DNA of 64,000 nucleotides from NCBI RefSeq assembly GCF_030055425.1, contig NZ_JASFYE010000006.1, positions 1 through 64,000 of the forward strand, in the 5' to 3' direction. Below, in pieces: positions 17,974 through 27,666 of this stretch. The stretch is from Methanothermobacter sp. Lineage in GTDB: Archaea; Methanobacteriota; Methanobacteria; Methanobacteriales; Methanothermobacteraceae. Under the pieces are notes generated by a model that ran no database searches, was not told the DNA's origin, and saw nothing but the letters and a program-made list of their open reading frames with translations. The position numbers were made by a program, and so were the translations under genes. Each line of letters starts with the position of its first letter. The first letter of the stretch is position 1.

Positions 17974-19095
17974 TTAGGTGTATCTCACGGTGTAGCTTGC
18001 ACCTATATTATCTATAATCTGTAGTAGATCCCTTTTAAAAGTTTCCAAATCATGGATTTCAATGGTGTCTTTACCCCTGAAGAGCTCCCTGTGGATTCTT
18101 TCACCGACTATATCGTCCCATCCCCCCTCAAACTCTATTATGATTGAATCTGCGCATTTGAAGCCCTTCTTAACCACCCTATCTATATCCCCGTCTGTTA
18201 TCCCTATTATGGGAACATCGAATCTGTAGAGTATATCTGCAGCCACGAGCGTTGTGTCATCTCCAACCGTGACAACCAGATCAGATTCATGGAGCGTGTA
18301 TATATCCTCTGCTGCGTGGTTTAAAAACGAAACCCGGTACTTCTTTTTATTGTTTTCCCTTACCTTCACTTTCCTTGGCCTTACCTCGGAGCGGCGGAGA
18401 AGCCCCGTCTTCACAACTGCGTCCCTGAGGTTAACCCTTCCAAGTTTTTCAACCCCGTGTTCCTTTATCTTCCCACCTATTATCTCACTGATCACGCCGT
18501 CCTCTGCAACGAGGGTGACGTCGTCTGACGTTGAGACCCCCACCACTATACCATTTACGAATATGTTCTCATTCTCTGAGACACCCACAAGTCTCCGGTA
18601 CTCCCTTCTGTCAGGCTTCTGTTCACCACAGGGCTCCCCATGGAAGATCTCCCTGCATACCTCCTCTGGATCCACCATCTCGAGTTCAAGTTCACGTGCC
18701 AGTTTTTCTGCGAATGGCTCGACCTCCCTCTTCCATGCTACAACACTTCCATCGGGTTCACCTGGTCTTTCTATCTGGACCACTGGAGGTTTTTTTTCTG
18801 ATCTCTGGAAAACCTTGTATCCGAAGCCGTGCCCTGTGATACGGGACTTACCGTAATTCATGAGGACAACAATGTCGGCGCCCTCATCTGCAAATAGGTC
18901 AACCGATTCACTTGGAAGCCTCTTCTCTGATATGTCTATAACATCCTCAAGGTGTGCGTCATATACCGCGGTCCGCCCCATGGTGCCCCCGAGTCTTGCC
19001 CTGACCTCCCCATATTTTTTTAGAAAATCTATAAGTTTTGCTGCGTATCCTGAGTCAACTATCTGTGGTCCGTGGACAACCACACCTATCCTCAT
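17974..19095 (-). CDS. conserved methanogen protein, DUF2117-like
   Basis: The 373-residue protein is probably of the DUF2117 family. The N-terminal third looks like a nucleotide- or ligand-binding alpha/beta domain ([40 protein letters not shown]). The middle has a strand-rich segment ([20 protein letters not shown]). The C-terminal third looks like another Rossmann-type fold ([34 protein letters not shown]). No catalytic motif is recognised. ATG 19095 follows AGGTGATC. It is near the start of the marker operon, so a role in cofactor maturation is inferred only from context. Confidence 0.62.
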   Translation of the reverse strand: MRIGVVVHGPQIVDSGYAAKLIDFLKKYGEVRARLGGTMGRTAVYDAHLEDVIDISEKRLPSESVDLFADEGADIVVLMNYGKSRITGHGFGYKVFQRSEKKPPVVQIERPGEPDGSVVAWKREVEPFAEKLARELELEMVDPEEVCREIFHGEPCGEQKPDRREYRRLVGVSENENIFVNGIVVGVSTSDDVTLVAEDGVISEIIGGKIKEHGVEKLGRVNLRDAVVKTGLLRRSEVRPRKVKVRENNKKKYRVSFLNHAAEDIYTLHESDLVVTVGDDTTLVAADILYRFDVPIIGITDGDIDRVVKKGFKCADSIIIEFEGGWDDIVGERIHRELFRGKDTIEIHDLETFKRDLLQIIDNIGASYTVRYT

Positions 19096-19123
19096 AAGAT
19101 CACCTGCGATTCCTGTATACCCT

Positions 19124-19621
19124 CTAACGGCGGGATCTGTATCTCTTCTTCTTTATCTCTGAACCACATATCTCACATTCCCCAAACTGGTAGTCCTGAG
19201 GGTACACCCTCCTGCATCCGGTGCATATCTTCCTCCACTGATAGGTCTCCTTTATACCTGATGTGAGGACACTGCGGAACTCTATTCCAAGAATTCTGAG
19301 GGTGTTCTGTATTGTATAGTCATCGGTGACTACAGTTACCTCGCCCCTCTTTTTGAGTGAAACAGCAAGTCCTATAACCTCCCTGTCTGTACTGGAGAGC
19401 CTCATGGCATCCCCTGATCGAGTGGTGACTTCATCCACCTCCCTCATGCTCTCAGGGTCAGGTTCCATTATTCTGAGTCTGCCATCACTGAGTGCCCTCT
19501 CAAGGACCATGGCAGATTTGAAGTCCCTTATCTCATCTGTTACAGACTTCACAGTGTAGTTTTCAGTGCCCTCAGGTATGTATCCGTTTATGAATGCAGA
19601 TGCATCAAGAACCCTCTTCAT
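19124..19621 (-). CDS. nob1: rRNA maturation endonuclease Nob1
   Basis: Archaeal Nob1 cleaves the 3' end of pre-16S rRNA. The 165-residue protein has a PIN domain (acidic residues in [32 protein letters not shown] and VTDDYTIQN) and a C-terminal zinc ribbon (CTGCRRVYP and CEICGSE). I use ATG 19621, which gives the usual MKRVLDAS start; a GTG at 19630 is possible. It is the first gene of the long minus-strand run toward nifB, 28 bases before the DUF2117 gene, so its promoter probably drives at least part of the marker genes. Confidence 0.88.
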   Translation of the reverse strand: MKRVLDASAFINGYIPEGTENYTVKSVTDEIRDFKSAMVLERALSDGRLRIMEPDPESMREVDEVTTRSGDAMRLSSTDREVIGLAVSLKKRGEVTVVTDDYTIQNTLRILGIEFRSVLTSGIKETYQWRKICTGCRRVYPQDYQFGECEICGSEIKKKRYRSRR

Positions 19622-19639
19622 TAAGACCACGTATTAATC

Positions 19640-19917
19640 AGGGATTATAATATAATAAGTTCCCATTTTTCAGTTTGGTGAAGCACGGTAATAAATTTAC
19701 CCTCGCATGGGGGAGTGCCGGGTTGGGGCTTTCCCTGTGGAAGAACCTCAGACACACCCCATCAGCTGCCCAGTGAATAATCGGGCAAGTGTAAAAAAGT
19801 ATTACCATGAATTTCTGTAAAGTCCATTAAAACAGCTATTTTCATGTTTAGATGGTTTAAAAACCCTTAAATGCGCTTAAAAGTCCTTGAGAACGGTTGA
19901 AGCAATCTAACGAAAAC
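19640..19917. other. non-coding spacer with a GC-rich, foldable core (19690-19790)
   Basis: There is no convincing open reading frame. The AT-rich spacer contains a GC-rich block in which nested pairings are possible: TGGGG 19724-19728 with CCCCA 19757-19761, an internal TTTCC-CTGT-GGAAG hairpin, then GCCC 19768-19771 with GGGC 19783-19786. Upstream, GGTAA-TAAAT-TTACC is a small hairpin. The pattern could be a second small RNA. I see no clear promoter or known RNA family signature (no RNase P core, no convincing C/D boxes). Confidence 0.3.
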
Positions 19918-19927
19918 TTTATAAATA
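19918..19927 (+). promoter_or_regulatory. TATA box for the candidate RNA at 19950
   Basis: TTTATAAATA, preceded by a purine-rich BRE-like GAAAAC, lies 22-32 bases before the start of a long RNA stem at 19950. This is exactly the spacing expected for an archaeal transcription start at the stem. A second AT-rich TATA-like motif (about 19938-19946) is less well placed. Confidence 0.6.
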
Positions 19928-19949
19928 GTGGTGTCAATATATAATAAAC

Positions 19950-20040
19950 GGGTAGGGTCCAGGACTTTTAAACTTATTCTGGTCTTTTAAATTGGAATTG
20001 AAACCGCCTCCAATCCAATATCAAACCCTACCCAGACCAA
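19950..20040 (+). ncRNA. candidate structured small RNA
   Basis: A non-coding stretch shows a perfect 9-base closing stem, GGGTAGGGT (19950-19958) with ACCCTACCC (20025-20033). Inside are two hairpins: CCAG 19959-19962 with CTGG 19979-19982, and ATTGGA 19991-19996 with TCCAAT 20009-20014. The loop of the second hairpin contains GCCTCC, complementary to Shine-Dalgarno sequences. A TATA box lies about 25 bases upstream, and T-rich tracts (AATTTTTATTACTTTTCT, from about 20050) downstream could terminate it. I recognise no known RNA family. The promoter, fold and terminator together make transcription likely. Confidence 0.6.
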
Positions 20041-20192
20041 ACCGCCATAAATTTTTATTACTTTTCTCTCCTTGTCAGAAACGTGGATATGCTCACTTTC
20101 GCTTACAGAAAAACCAAAAGACTTATAAATTGCACCCACAATAAATAGCATGTTACATCCACAGTTTATTATTAAGATACCGGTTGATTGAT

Positions 20193-20723
20193 ATGAAAAG
20201 TTCCAGCATGGAGGAGCATAGGAGATTGGCTCCGGAGGACATAATCTGCGGTGTCATCACCCTCAGTGATTCAAAATATGAGGAATTCAGAAAAACCGGT
20301 GAAATACCTGAAGGTGACCTATCAGGCAGGAAACTAATGGAGGCACTGTCTGAAAGTTACTCTGTTAAGGAATACAGGATAATACCTGATGACAGACATG
20401 AACTTCTATCTGCAGTTGATGATATGATAGATAAGGGTGCTGACGTTATATTTACCACCGGTGGCACAGGAATTGGAAGTAGAGACATAACAGTGGAGAC
20501 CCTAAGGGGTATTTTTGAAAAGGAACTGGATGGTTTCGGTGAGATATTCAGGCACCTTTCATTTAAAAAGCTGGGAGCAGGGGCGATACTCAGCAGGGCA
20601 ACGGCGGGTGTATACAGAAAAACACTGATATTTGCACTTCCCGGGTCACCGAACGCGGTGGAACTTGGAATTCAAATTGCTGTCCCTGAACTAGGTCACC
20701 TTGTTAAGCACCTAAGGGAATAA
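20193..20723 (+). CDS. moaB: MoaB/Mog-type molybdopterin-binding protein
   Basis: The 176-residue protein belongs to the MogA/MoaB family, which adenylylates molybdopterin before insertion of molybdenum or tungsten. The cofactor is needed by formylmethanofuran dehydrogenase and formate dehydrogenase. Seen: CGVITLSDSKYEEFRKTG, the binding loop FTTGGTGIGSRD, ATAGVYRKTLIFALPGSPNA. ATG 20193 is used; TTG 20184 and ATG 20208 are alternatives. The TATA box ACTTATAAAT (about 20121-20130) predicts a start near 20152. It stands alone between the small-RNA locus and the convergent pyrE. Confidence 0.82.
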   Translation: MKSSSMEEHRRLAPEDIICGVITLSDSKYEEFRKTGEIPEGDLSGRKLMEALSESYSVKEYRIIPDDRHELLSAVDDMIDKGADVIFTTGGTGIGSRDITVETLRGIFEKELDGFGEIFRHLSFKKLGAGAILSRATAGVYRKTLIFALPGSPNAVELGIQIAVPELGHLVKHLRE

Positions 20724-20823
20724 ACATGCTTTAAAGATGCTTCGAAGATTCTGCATCATTTGAGTGCCCTATCATGAGACGATCGTTGGCTTAACTGTGA
20801 AAGCAGATTTTTCTCAAATAGGA

Positions 20824-20902
20824 TATGATCTCCTGAAATCAGGGACTCAAAAAATGAGGTTAATTAATCACTGATCCTCCCTGAAATCAGAGACCGATAT
20901 CA
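20824..20902. repeat. short imperfect duplication of the pyrE 3' end
   Basis: TGATCTCCTGAAATCAGGGAC (from about 20826) and TGATCCTCCCTGAAATCAGAG (from about 20872) share an 18-20 base core. The identical CTGAAATCAG words start at 20833 and 20881, 48 bases apart. The second copy encodes the last codons of pyrE (minus strand); the first lies just beyond its stop, in the same frame. This looks like an old tandem duplication of the gene end. Confidence 0.4.
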
Positions 20903-21413
20903 GCGGTATGAGTTCAATACCCCTTTTTTTGAATTCATCAACCGCCCCCTCCTCACGGTCAACCACAACAAATGTTTTCTCAACCACCCCCCCATTTTCC
21001 TGGATCGCCCTCACGGCCCTGAGAAGTGATCCTCCGGTTGTTGTGACGTCCTCCACAACAGCGACCCTTTCACCGGTTTTAAGTTCACCCTCAATGAGTT
21101 TTGATGTTCCATAACCCTTCTTTTCCTTTCTTATCATGAGGAGGGGCTTTCTGGAGTAAAGGGACACTGCGGTAGCAATGGGGACCGCGCCCAGGGCAGG
21201 GCCCGCGATCCTGTCTGCACCCTCCACCTCACCCTTTATGAGCCTCGCTATCACATCAAGGACCTCAGGGTCAGTTATGGCTCTCTTGATATCAACGTAA
21301 TAATCACTTTCCCTGCCTGATGAGAGGACAAACTTACCCCTCTGAATGACGTTTCTCTCTGAAAGAAGTTCTATGAGTCTCTCTCTGAGTTTCTCCTGAT
21401 CTTTGACCTGCAT
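20868..21413 (-). CDS. pyrE: orotate phosphoribosyltransferase
   Basis: PyrE transfers the phosphoribosyl group of PRPP to orotate in de novo pyrimidine synthesis. The 181-residue protein is of the usual archaeal length. It has [33 protein letters not shown], the flexible-loop lysines in [11 protein letters not shown] and the PRPP motif [16 protein letters not shown] 21413 lies inside the 3' end of a small zinc-protein gene in another frame, so translation is probably coupled. GGGGGTC precedes it. The gene ends in a locally duplicated segment. Confidence 0.93.
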   Translation of the reverse strand: MQVKDQEKLRERLIELLSERNVIQRGKFVLSSGRESDYYVDIKRAITDPEVLDVIARLIKGEVEGADRIAGPALGAVPIATAVSLYSRKPLLMIRKEKKGYGTSKLIEGELKTGERVAVVEDVTTTGGSLLRAVRAIQENGGVVEKTFVVVDREEGAVDEFKKRGIELIPLISVSDFREDQ

Positions 21414-21532
21414 AATTTACAGACCCCCAGTTCCGCGCTGTAACAACCTGAACATACCATTGATCCACATAGCCTGCAGGTGTGGAGAAAGTCCGCCCTG
21501 CCACAGAGGCTGCAGATCCCCTTAAGCTGCAA
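21371..21532 (-). CDS. 53-residue double zinc-finger protein overlapping pyrE
   Basis: From TTG 21532 to TAG 21371 the minus strand encodes 53 residues with four CxxC pairs: ICSLCG, CRLCGS, CSGC and CKLC, ending in a basic tail (RSKIRRN). Eight regularly spaced cysteines imply two structural zinc sites, like a small treble-clef or HIT-type knuckle. GGGTGA stands about seven bases before the TTG. It follows the PRC-barrel gene by 14 bases and overlaps pyrE by 43 bases in another frame. It is easily missed because of its size and TTG start. The function is unknown; it is perhaps an RNA- or protein-binding adaptor. Confidence 0.72.
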   Translation of the reverse strand: MQLKGICSLCGRADFLHTCRLCGSMVCSGCYSAELGVCKLCRSKIRRNSERDS

Positions 21533-21546
21533 GGACCTTCACCCTG

Positions 21547-21780
21547 TTATTCCTCGCCGCCCCTTAGTAGTATCTTGTCCCCTATCTTTTTAACCATCTC
21601 GTAGGGAACTATTGTTTCGCCCTTTGATAACCCAAGACCCTCTGATATTCCACCCTTTCCAAGAACAAGTGCCTCTATTGTCTGGGATTCTATGTCAACC
21701 TCAACGTCCTTTACCTTGCCTATCACTGTTGCTGAACTGTCAAGAACCTCTTTACCGATTATTTCTTCAACTATCCTCAT
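21547..21780 (-). CDS. PRC-barrel domain protein
   Basis: The 77-residue protein is a single PRC-barrel (MRIVEEIIGKEVLDSSATVI, GKVKDVEVDIESQTIEALVL). Such barrels act as small adaptors in RNA processing, photosynthetic complexes and, in archaea, cell division (CdpB-type proteins). Nothing in the sequence decides between these. The gene starts the transcript that also carries the small zinc protein and pyrE. It is divergent from the YhgE-like membrane protein, and the promoter region lies at about 21785-21850. Confidence 0.75.
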   Translation of the reverse strand: MRIVEEIIGKEVLDSSATVIGKVKDVEVDIESQTIEALVLGKGGISEGLGLSKGETIVPYEMVKKIGDKILLRGGEE

Positions 21781-21857
21781 GGTACCACCATTCAGTCACT
21801 GTATTATTATTGTTCTCATGGGTATTTAAAATTTTAAATGCGCTGAACCAAAACCTT

Positions 21858-21877
21858 TTTATATAATGAAATTCATT
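21858..21877 (+). promoter_or_regulatory. TATA box with overlapping palindrome upstream of the YhgE-like gene
   Basis: TTTATATAATG (21858-21868) is a good TATA box. AATGAA-A-TTCATT (21865-21877) is a perfect 6+1+6 palindrome that overlaps its 3' edge. A protein bound there would block TBP/TFB, so this is a likely repressor operator. The predicted transcription start is near 21890. Confidence 0.45.
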
Positions 21878-21928
21878 ATCTTCTTTTTCTTACATGAATA
21901 TACTTTATTCTCTGGAGGCATAAAACCA

Positions 21929-23824
21929 ATGAAAAAAGCCCTGGAAATATTCCTGAATGACATCAAGACCGTTAAAAACAGTCCTGTGGTACTATTCGTC
22001 ATTGCAGTGATTATCTGTATCCCGGCACTGTACGCAGTTTTCAACATACAGGCAACCCTCGACCCATACTCAAAGACATCCAACATCAAGGTTGCAGTGG
22101 TCAATGAGGACAGGGGAGTGAATTTTGAGGGTGAAAAACTCAATGTTGGTGCAGAATTCGTGGATGAACTCAGAAATAACAGAAACTTCAACTGGCAGTT
22201 CGTTGATCGGTCAGAGGCCATGAATGGACTCAGGGAAGGGGACTACTACGCCGTACTCATCATACCCGGAAACTTCAGCTCAGACCTCCTGTCCATCAAG
22301 AACGGCACCCCCAGGCAGGCCAGCATCGAGTACATAGTGAATGACAAACTGAACCCCGTGGCTCCACGAATAACAAACGCAGGGGCAGATGCACTTCAGG
22401 CGAAAATAAACAGTGAAGTCGTTAAGACCATTGACGGGATAATATTCGGTAAGATAAGCAGTGCCGGTGAACTCGCAAGGGCAAACAGGGATGATATCCT
22501 CAGGACAAAGAAATTCATCAGCGAACTAAATGCAAACCTTGGTAAAATCGATGAAACCCTCAGCACAGCAAATTCAGATCTCGAAAAGGGACAGAACCTC
22601 TGGTCAGGACTGAAGAGTGATTTGCCAGAAATTCAGGAAAACGCAAACTTTGTGAAGGAGAAATACAGTCTACTGGAGGGTTACATTGGAAAAGACCCTG
22701 CTAAGGCCCTATCAACAGTCCAGTCCATGGAGTCCCATCTTTCAGAGGCCATTACCTCAATGAAATACCTGAAGGCTGTTCTTGGCAGTTTATATTCCGC
22801 CACAGGGGATCCGAAGTTAAAAACAGCCATGGACCAGATAGACGCCAATATCCAGAAGGCCAACTCAGTTCTGGGCATACTTGAGGGTATAGAGACGGAT
22901 CTCAAAACAAAGGGGACCACAGAACGCCTTGTGAAACTCAGAGAATCCCTCAACAAAATGGACAGTGCACTGAACAGGCTCATGGATAACAGGGCACAGA
23001 TAGATGCTGCCATGAAGGATGCGTCATCAAAACTGGGAATCGCAAACTCAAAGTGGCCAGTTATGCGGTCAGCGATTCAGGACGCCCACAGAAAGCTTGG
23101 CATGATCAGTGAGGATGACCTCAACAGCCTTGTGAGACTGGCTGACATTGATCCCTCCGCGGTCAGGGAATACTTCAGAAGTCCAGTGCAGATGAAGAAG
23201 GAGCACATCTACCCTGTGAAGAATTACGGATCAGCGCTTGCACCCTTCTACATACCAATATCCCTCTGGATAGGAGGTATTATCGCAGTTGCAATGATAA
23301 GCATGAGGGTGAAGTACGGTGAATACAGCAGCATACAGGTGTACTTTGGAAGGATGGGGCTCTTCCTCATAATAGCCATCTGTCAGGCCCTTGTTGTTGC
23401 AGCCGGCGCCCTGCTCCTCCAGGTGCAGACAACAGAAACGTTGCTGTTTCTGCTGACAGCCCTCTATGTGAGCATCTGTTCCATGCTCATAATCTATTCC
23501 CTCACATCTGCCCTGGGGAACGCAGGAAAGGCCCTCTCAATAATAATTCTGGTGCTTCAGATAACGGGGACGGGGGGCATATTCCCTGTTGAACTCCTGC
23601 CGCCATTTTTCCAGGCAATCCACCCGTACCTCCCGCTCACCTACGCTGTGGGTGCTCTGAGGGAGGTGGTTGGTGGTGTTATCTGGAGCATCTACTGGAA
23701 GAACATTGCACTTCTTGCCCTCTTTCCTGTGGTGACCTTCCTTATCACAGTACTTGTAAAGGAGAAAATGGATAAAAGGGCCCACTGGATGGAGAGTAAA
23801 CTGGAAGAGAGCGGTCTTTTCTGA
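21929..23824 (+). CDS. YhgE/Pip-type ABC-2-like membrane protein
   Basis: This 631-residue membrane protein has one N-terminal transmembrane segment (about 18-38), a large external domain of about 390 residues with long coiled-coil helices, and five C-terminal transmembrane segments typical of ABC-2/YhgE proteins. The family includes the phage infection protein Pip and ESX-like export components. The real cargo is unknown. ATG 21929 has GGAGG at 21914-21918; a start at 21866 would include untranslated leader. No ATPase gene is adjacent. An operator-like palindrome overlaps the promoter. Confidence 0.8.
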   Translation: MKKALEIFLNDIKTVKNSPVVLFVIAVIICIPALYAVFNIQATLDPYSKTSNIKVAVVNEDRGVNFEGEKLNVGAEFVDELRNNRNFNWQFVDRSEAMNGLREGDYYAVLIIPGNFSSDLLSIKNGTPRQASIEYIVNDKLNPVAPRITNAGADALQAKINSEVVKTIDGIIFGKISSAGELARANRDDILRTKKFISELNANLGKIDETLSTANSDLEKGQNLWSGLKSDLPEIQENANFVKEKYSLLEGYIGKDPAKALSTVQSMESHLSEAITSMKYLKAVLGSLYSATGDPKLKTAMDQIDANIQKANSVLGILEGIETDLKTKGTTERLVKLRESLNKMDSALNRLMDNRAQIDAAMKDASSKLGIANSKWPVMRSAIQDAHRKLGMISEDDLNSLVRLADIDPSAVREYFRSPVQMKKEHIYPVKNYGSALAPFYIPISLWIGGIIAVAMISMRVKYGEYSSIQVYFGRMGLFLIIAICQALVVAAGALLLQVQTTETLLFLLTALYVSICSMLIIYSLTSALGNAGKALSIIILVLQITGTGGIFPVELLPPFFQAIHPYLPLTYAVGALREVVGGVIWSIYWKNIALLALFPVVTFLITVLVKEKMDKRAHWMESKLEESGLF

Positions 23825-23964
23825 TTAACCATTTTTTTATTTATTTTTTGCCAGATAGCCCTACTGATCTCTGATTTTTATTAACACAATTAAAGTGGTT
23901 CTAATAGTCACCATATCCTGTGAATGATTTCAGAATAAATCGTCAATAAAATAAAAGAGGGGGC

Positions 23965-24156
23965 CTAGAGGCCCAGTTCATCCTCTTCCATCTTCTTCTC
24001 TTCTTCTTCCCACTGGAGCTCCTCCATTATCTGCTCCTCCTCATCCTCACCGCCACGGTTCCAGTTCACAATACCATAAAGGACACAGAAAACCGTCACA
24101 AGGATGCAGAGGAGGTAAGCACTCCAGACCCAGGGATCAGGTATACCAAGCACCAT
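23965..24156 (-). CDS. small accessory protein of the sodium symporter
   Basis: The 63-residue protein has one transmembrane helix (WVWSAYLLCILVTVFCVLYG, about residues 9-28) and a strongly acidic cytoplasmic tail. Small proteins of this type accompany sodium:solute symporters and probably stabilise or regulate them. ATG 24156 follows GGAGGTTCTG in the second copy of a 23-base repeat. It is downstream of the symporter in the same direction, separated by a 68-base gap that contains the first repeat copy. Confidence 0.75.
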   Translation of the reverse strand: MVLGIPDPWVWSAYLLCILVTVFCVLYGIVNWNRGGEDEEEQIMEELQWEEEEKKMEEDELGL

Positions 24157-24228
24157 CACAGAACCTCCACATCAGCAGAGTCTCCAGAAACTTCCTGCAA
24201 ATAAACCATCACAGAACCTCCACATCAG
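24153..24228. repeat. 23-base direct repeat carrying a ribosome site and ATG
   Basis: CCATCACAGAACCTCCACATCAG occurs at 24153-24175 and 24206-24228, 53 bases apart, with perfect identity. On the minus strand each copy reads as ribosome site GGAGGTTC followed by an ATG. One copy starts the small accessory gene. The other overlaps the symporter stop and starts a 17-codon reading frame that ends exactly at the accessory-gene ATG. It looks like a recent tandem duplication of a translation initiation region. Confidence 0.7.
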
Positions 24229-25805
24229 ACTCCCTCAAAACACCTATCAACATGCTCACGGGACGGTGGCTCCGTAAGAAGACTCACAGCAACCATGAAG
24301 ATCGCCGAAACGGGCACCCCAACCAGTATCGGGTCAACAACAGGCCAGGGCATCGAAGCCACAACAGGACCCCCAAATAGGGCCTTAGCAACCCCCAGAG
24401 CCTCCGCAGTCTTCTTATACTCAAAAAGAAGCCATAAAAGGCTCACAATTGCACCTGAAACCATACCCGCAATCGCACCCTCACGGGTGGCCCTCCTCCA
24501 GAAAATCGCCGCAACATAAACCGATAGGAAGGAAGCAGCGCAAATACCAAAGAAGAGAGCCGTCCCCTGCGCAATTATACTCCCTGGCAGCAGGTAACCC
24601 AGAACAACCGCAATCAGAACCGCAATGATAATACCCCCCCTTGCTATTAGAACTGAACTATCACCCTTTTTATTCCTCAGAGTCTCATACACATCCCTTC
24701 CTATGGCAGTGCCCTGCACATGGAACTGAGAACTCAGTGTGGACATTGCAGCAGAGAGCAGGGTCAGCATGAAGATATAGGAGAACCACTCAGGCATGGC
24801 AGAATTGATAAAGACAGGTATTATCTTATCCGCATTCCCCCCAACAGCCTTCACAGCGACCAGACCAGCCTCTTTGAAGAAGTAAACATTTGAAAGGGCT
24901 CCAACAACAAATGAGCTCCAGGTCATCACGAATATGAAGAGCGCCCCTATCAGAACACCCCTGTTGAGCTCCCTGTTGGACCTCACCATCATGAACCTCA
25001 CCACAAGCTGTGGCTGGGCAAGGACACCCACACCCACACCGAGTATTATGGTTGACAGGAGGGTCCACCAGTAGGGGCTGCCATAAACAGGCATGCTGGT
25101 CCAGCCAGTTGCACCCAGAGCACTGGCCTTTGCAGGGACCAGATGAGACATGCTGGTAAGGGCCCGATGAGCATCCACCACACCACCAAGAATGTAATAG
25201 GTTGACACCACAAGGAAAATCATGCCCAGAAACATTATGGTCCCCTGAAGGGCATCAGTATACATCACACCACGTATACCACCCAGGACAACATAAACAG
25301 CAACAATAACAGCCATCAATATGAGGGCCAGACTGAAACTTATATTTATTGTTGCCTCCAGGAACCTTGCGGCCCCGATAAGGACCACCGATGCGTATAG
25401 TGGCATTCCCAGGAATATTATGGCCCCCCCAAATGACTGGAGGAACCTGCTATCGAACCTCCTCCCCAGGAACTCCGGGAAGGTGAGGGCAGACATGTTA
25501 TGACCCATCTTCCTAGTGCGCTTACCAAAGAACACAAAGGCAATGAAAATACCCACAAGTATGTTGAGAAACACCAGCCAGAGTATACCCATCCCAAAAA
25601 CACCGGCCATGCCACCAAAACCCACAATCGCCGCCGTACTTATAAAAGTGGCGCCGTAACTCATGGCCATAATGTAAGGATGGGTCTTCCTGCCGGCCAC
25701 CATGTAGTCCTCTGAGGTCTCGGTCCTCCTCCAGGCCACATAACCAACGTAGCCCACAAGAAGGAAGTAGACGAGAACAACGATACCCAGTACCAGAAAA
25801 TCCAT
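24225..25805 (-). CDS. sodium:solute symporter (SSS family)
   Basis: This 526-residue transporter has about 13 transmembrane helices. Family marks include the N-terminal SEDYMVAGRKTHPYIMAMSY, FLGRRFDSRFLQSFGGAI and GGIRGVMYTDALQG. It imports a small organic solute, often a carboxylic acid, with sodium. The divergent gene encodes a PaaK-like ligase, and IorAB follows, so an aryl acid such as phenylacetate or indoleacetate is a reasonable guess. A small single-helix protein is encoded just downstream. The region around 25810-25880 is a shared divergent promoter. Confidence 0.85.
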   Translation of the reverse strand: MDFLVLGIVVLVYFLLVGYVGYVAWRRTETSEDYMVAGRKTHPYIMAMSYGATFISTAAIVGFGGMAGVFGMGILWLVFLNILVGIFIAFVFFGKRTRKMGHNMSALTFPEFLGRRFDSRFLQSFGGAIIFLGMPLYASVVLIGAARFLEATINISFSLALILMAVIVAVYVVLGGIRGVMYTDALQGTIMFLGMIFLVVSTYYILGGVVDAHRALTSMSHLVPAKASALGATGWTSMPVYGSPYWWTLLSTIILGVGVGVLAQPQLVVRFMMVRSNRELNRGVLIGALFIFVMTWSSFVVGALSNVYFFKEAGLVAVKAVGGNADKIIPVFINSAMPEWFSYIFMLTLLSAAMSTLSSQFHVQGTAIGRDVYETLRNKKGDSSVLIARGGIIIAVLIAVVLGYLLPGSIIAQGTALFFGICAASFLSVYVAAIFWRRATREGAIAGMVSGAIVSLLWLLFEYKKTAEALGVAKALFGGPVVASMPWPVVDPILVGVPVSAIFMVAVSLLTEPPSREHVDRCFEGV

Positions 25806-25918
25806 TCAACATCCTCCTTACGTTTATCAGTTACAATTTATAATTAACGATAATGATAATTAACATATAAGTCTTTACAGAAAGAAAACTGAGAGAATCA
25901 CATTTAAAGGAGATCAAA

Positions 25919-27220
<1,302 letters not shown>

Positions 27221-27234
27221 TGGAGGTGCCTTAA

Positions 27235-27666
27235 ATGAAACTGAAGCAGATATCAGTCTTTCTTGAAAACAGGAAGGGGAGGTTGAAAAATGCCATTCAC
27301 GCCCTTTCAGAGGAGGGTGTGAACATAAGGGCCCTTTCCATTGCGGACACATCCGAATTTGGGATACTCAGGATGATAGTTTCGGATCCTGAAGCTGCAA
27401 GGAAAGCCCTTGAGAAAAAGAACTTCGTGGTAAGGGTCAACGATGTTATAGCCGTTGAGGTACCTGATGAACCCGGAGGACTTGACGGTATACTGGGTGT
27501 GCTCACAGAGAGGGATATAAACGTGGAATACATCTACGCCTTCGTTGAGAAGAAGGGAGAAAAGGCAGTTGTCGTTATAAGGACAGAGGATGTTGATGAG
27601 GGTATAAGGGCACTTGAGGATGCAGGAATCCCCGTACTTTCATCTGAGGATATCTACATCCTCTAA
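27235..27666 (+). CDS. ACT-domain regulatory protein
   Basis: The 143-residue protein consists of two ACT domains ([20 protein letters not shown] and [20 protein letters not shown]). Such proteins bind amino acids as feedback effectors. It starts 14 bases after the PaaK-like gene with GGAGGTG, so the pair is one transcript. In this setting it probably senses an aromatic amino acid and adjusts the ligase; that is inference. Its last seven codons lie in a 50-base segment that is duplicated 59 bases downstream. Confidence 0.85.
   Translation: MKLKQISVFLENRKGRLKNAIHALSEEGVNIRALSIADTSEFGILRMIVSDPEAARKALEKKNFVVRVNDVIAVEVPDEPGGLDGILGVLTERDINVEYIYAFVEKKGEKAVVVIRTEDVDEGIRALEDAGIPVLSSEDIYIL

Noticed and set aside
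19745-19770. Possible C/D-box small RNA (TGATG and CTGA on the minus strand)
   Set aside because: The boxes are only seven bases apart, too close for a guide, and no second pair is present.
19985-20003. ATTGGAATTGAAAC resembles the 3' end of many CRISPR repeats
   Set aside because: It is found only once, without spacers or cas genes; the word is better explained as one arm and loop of the candidate RNA hairpin.
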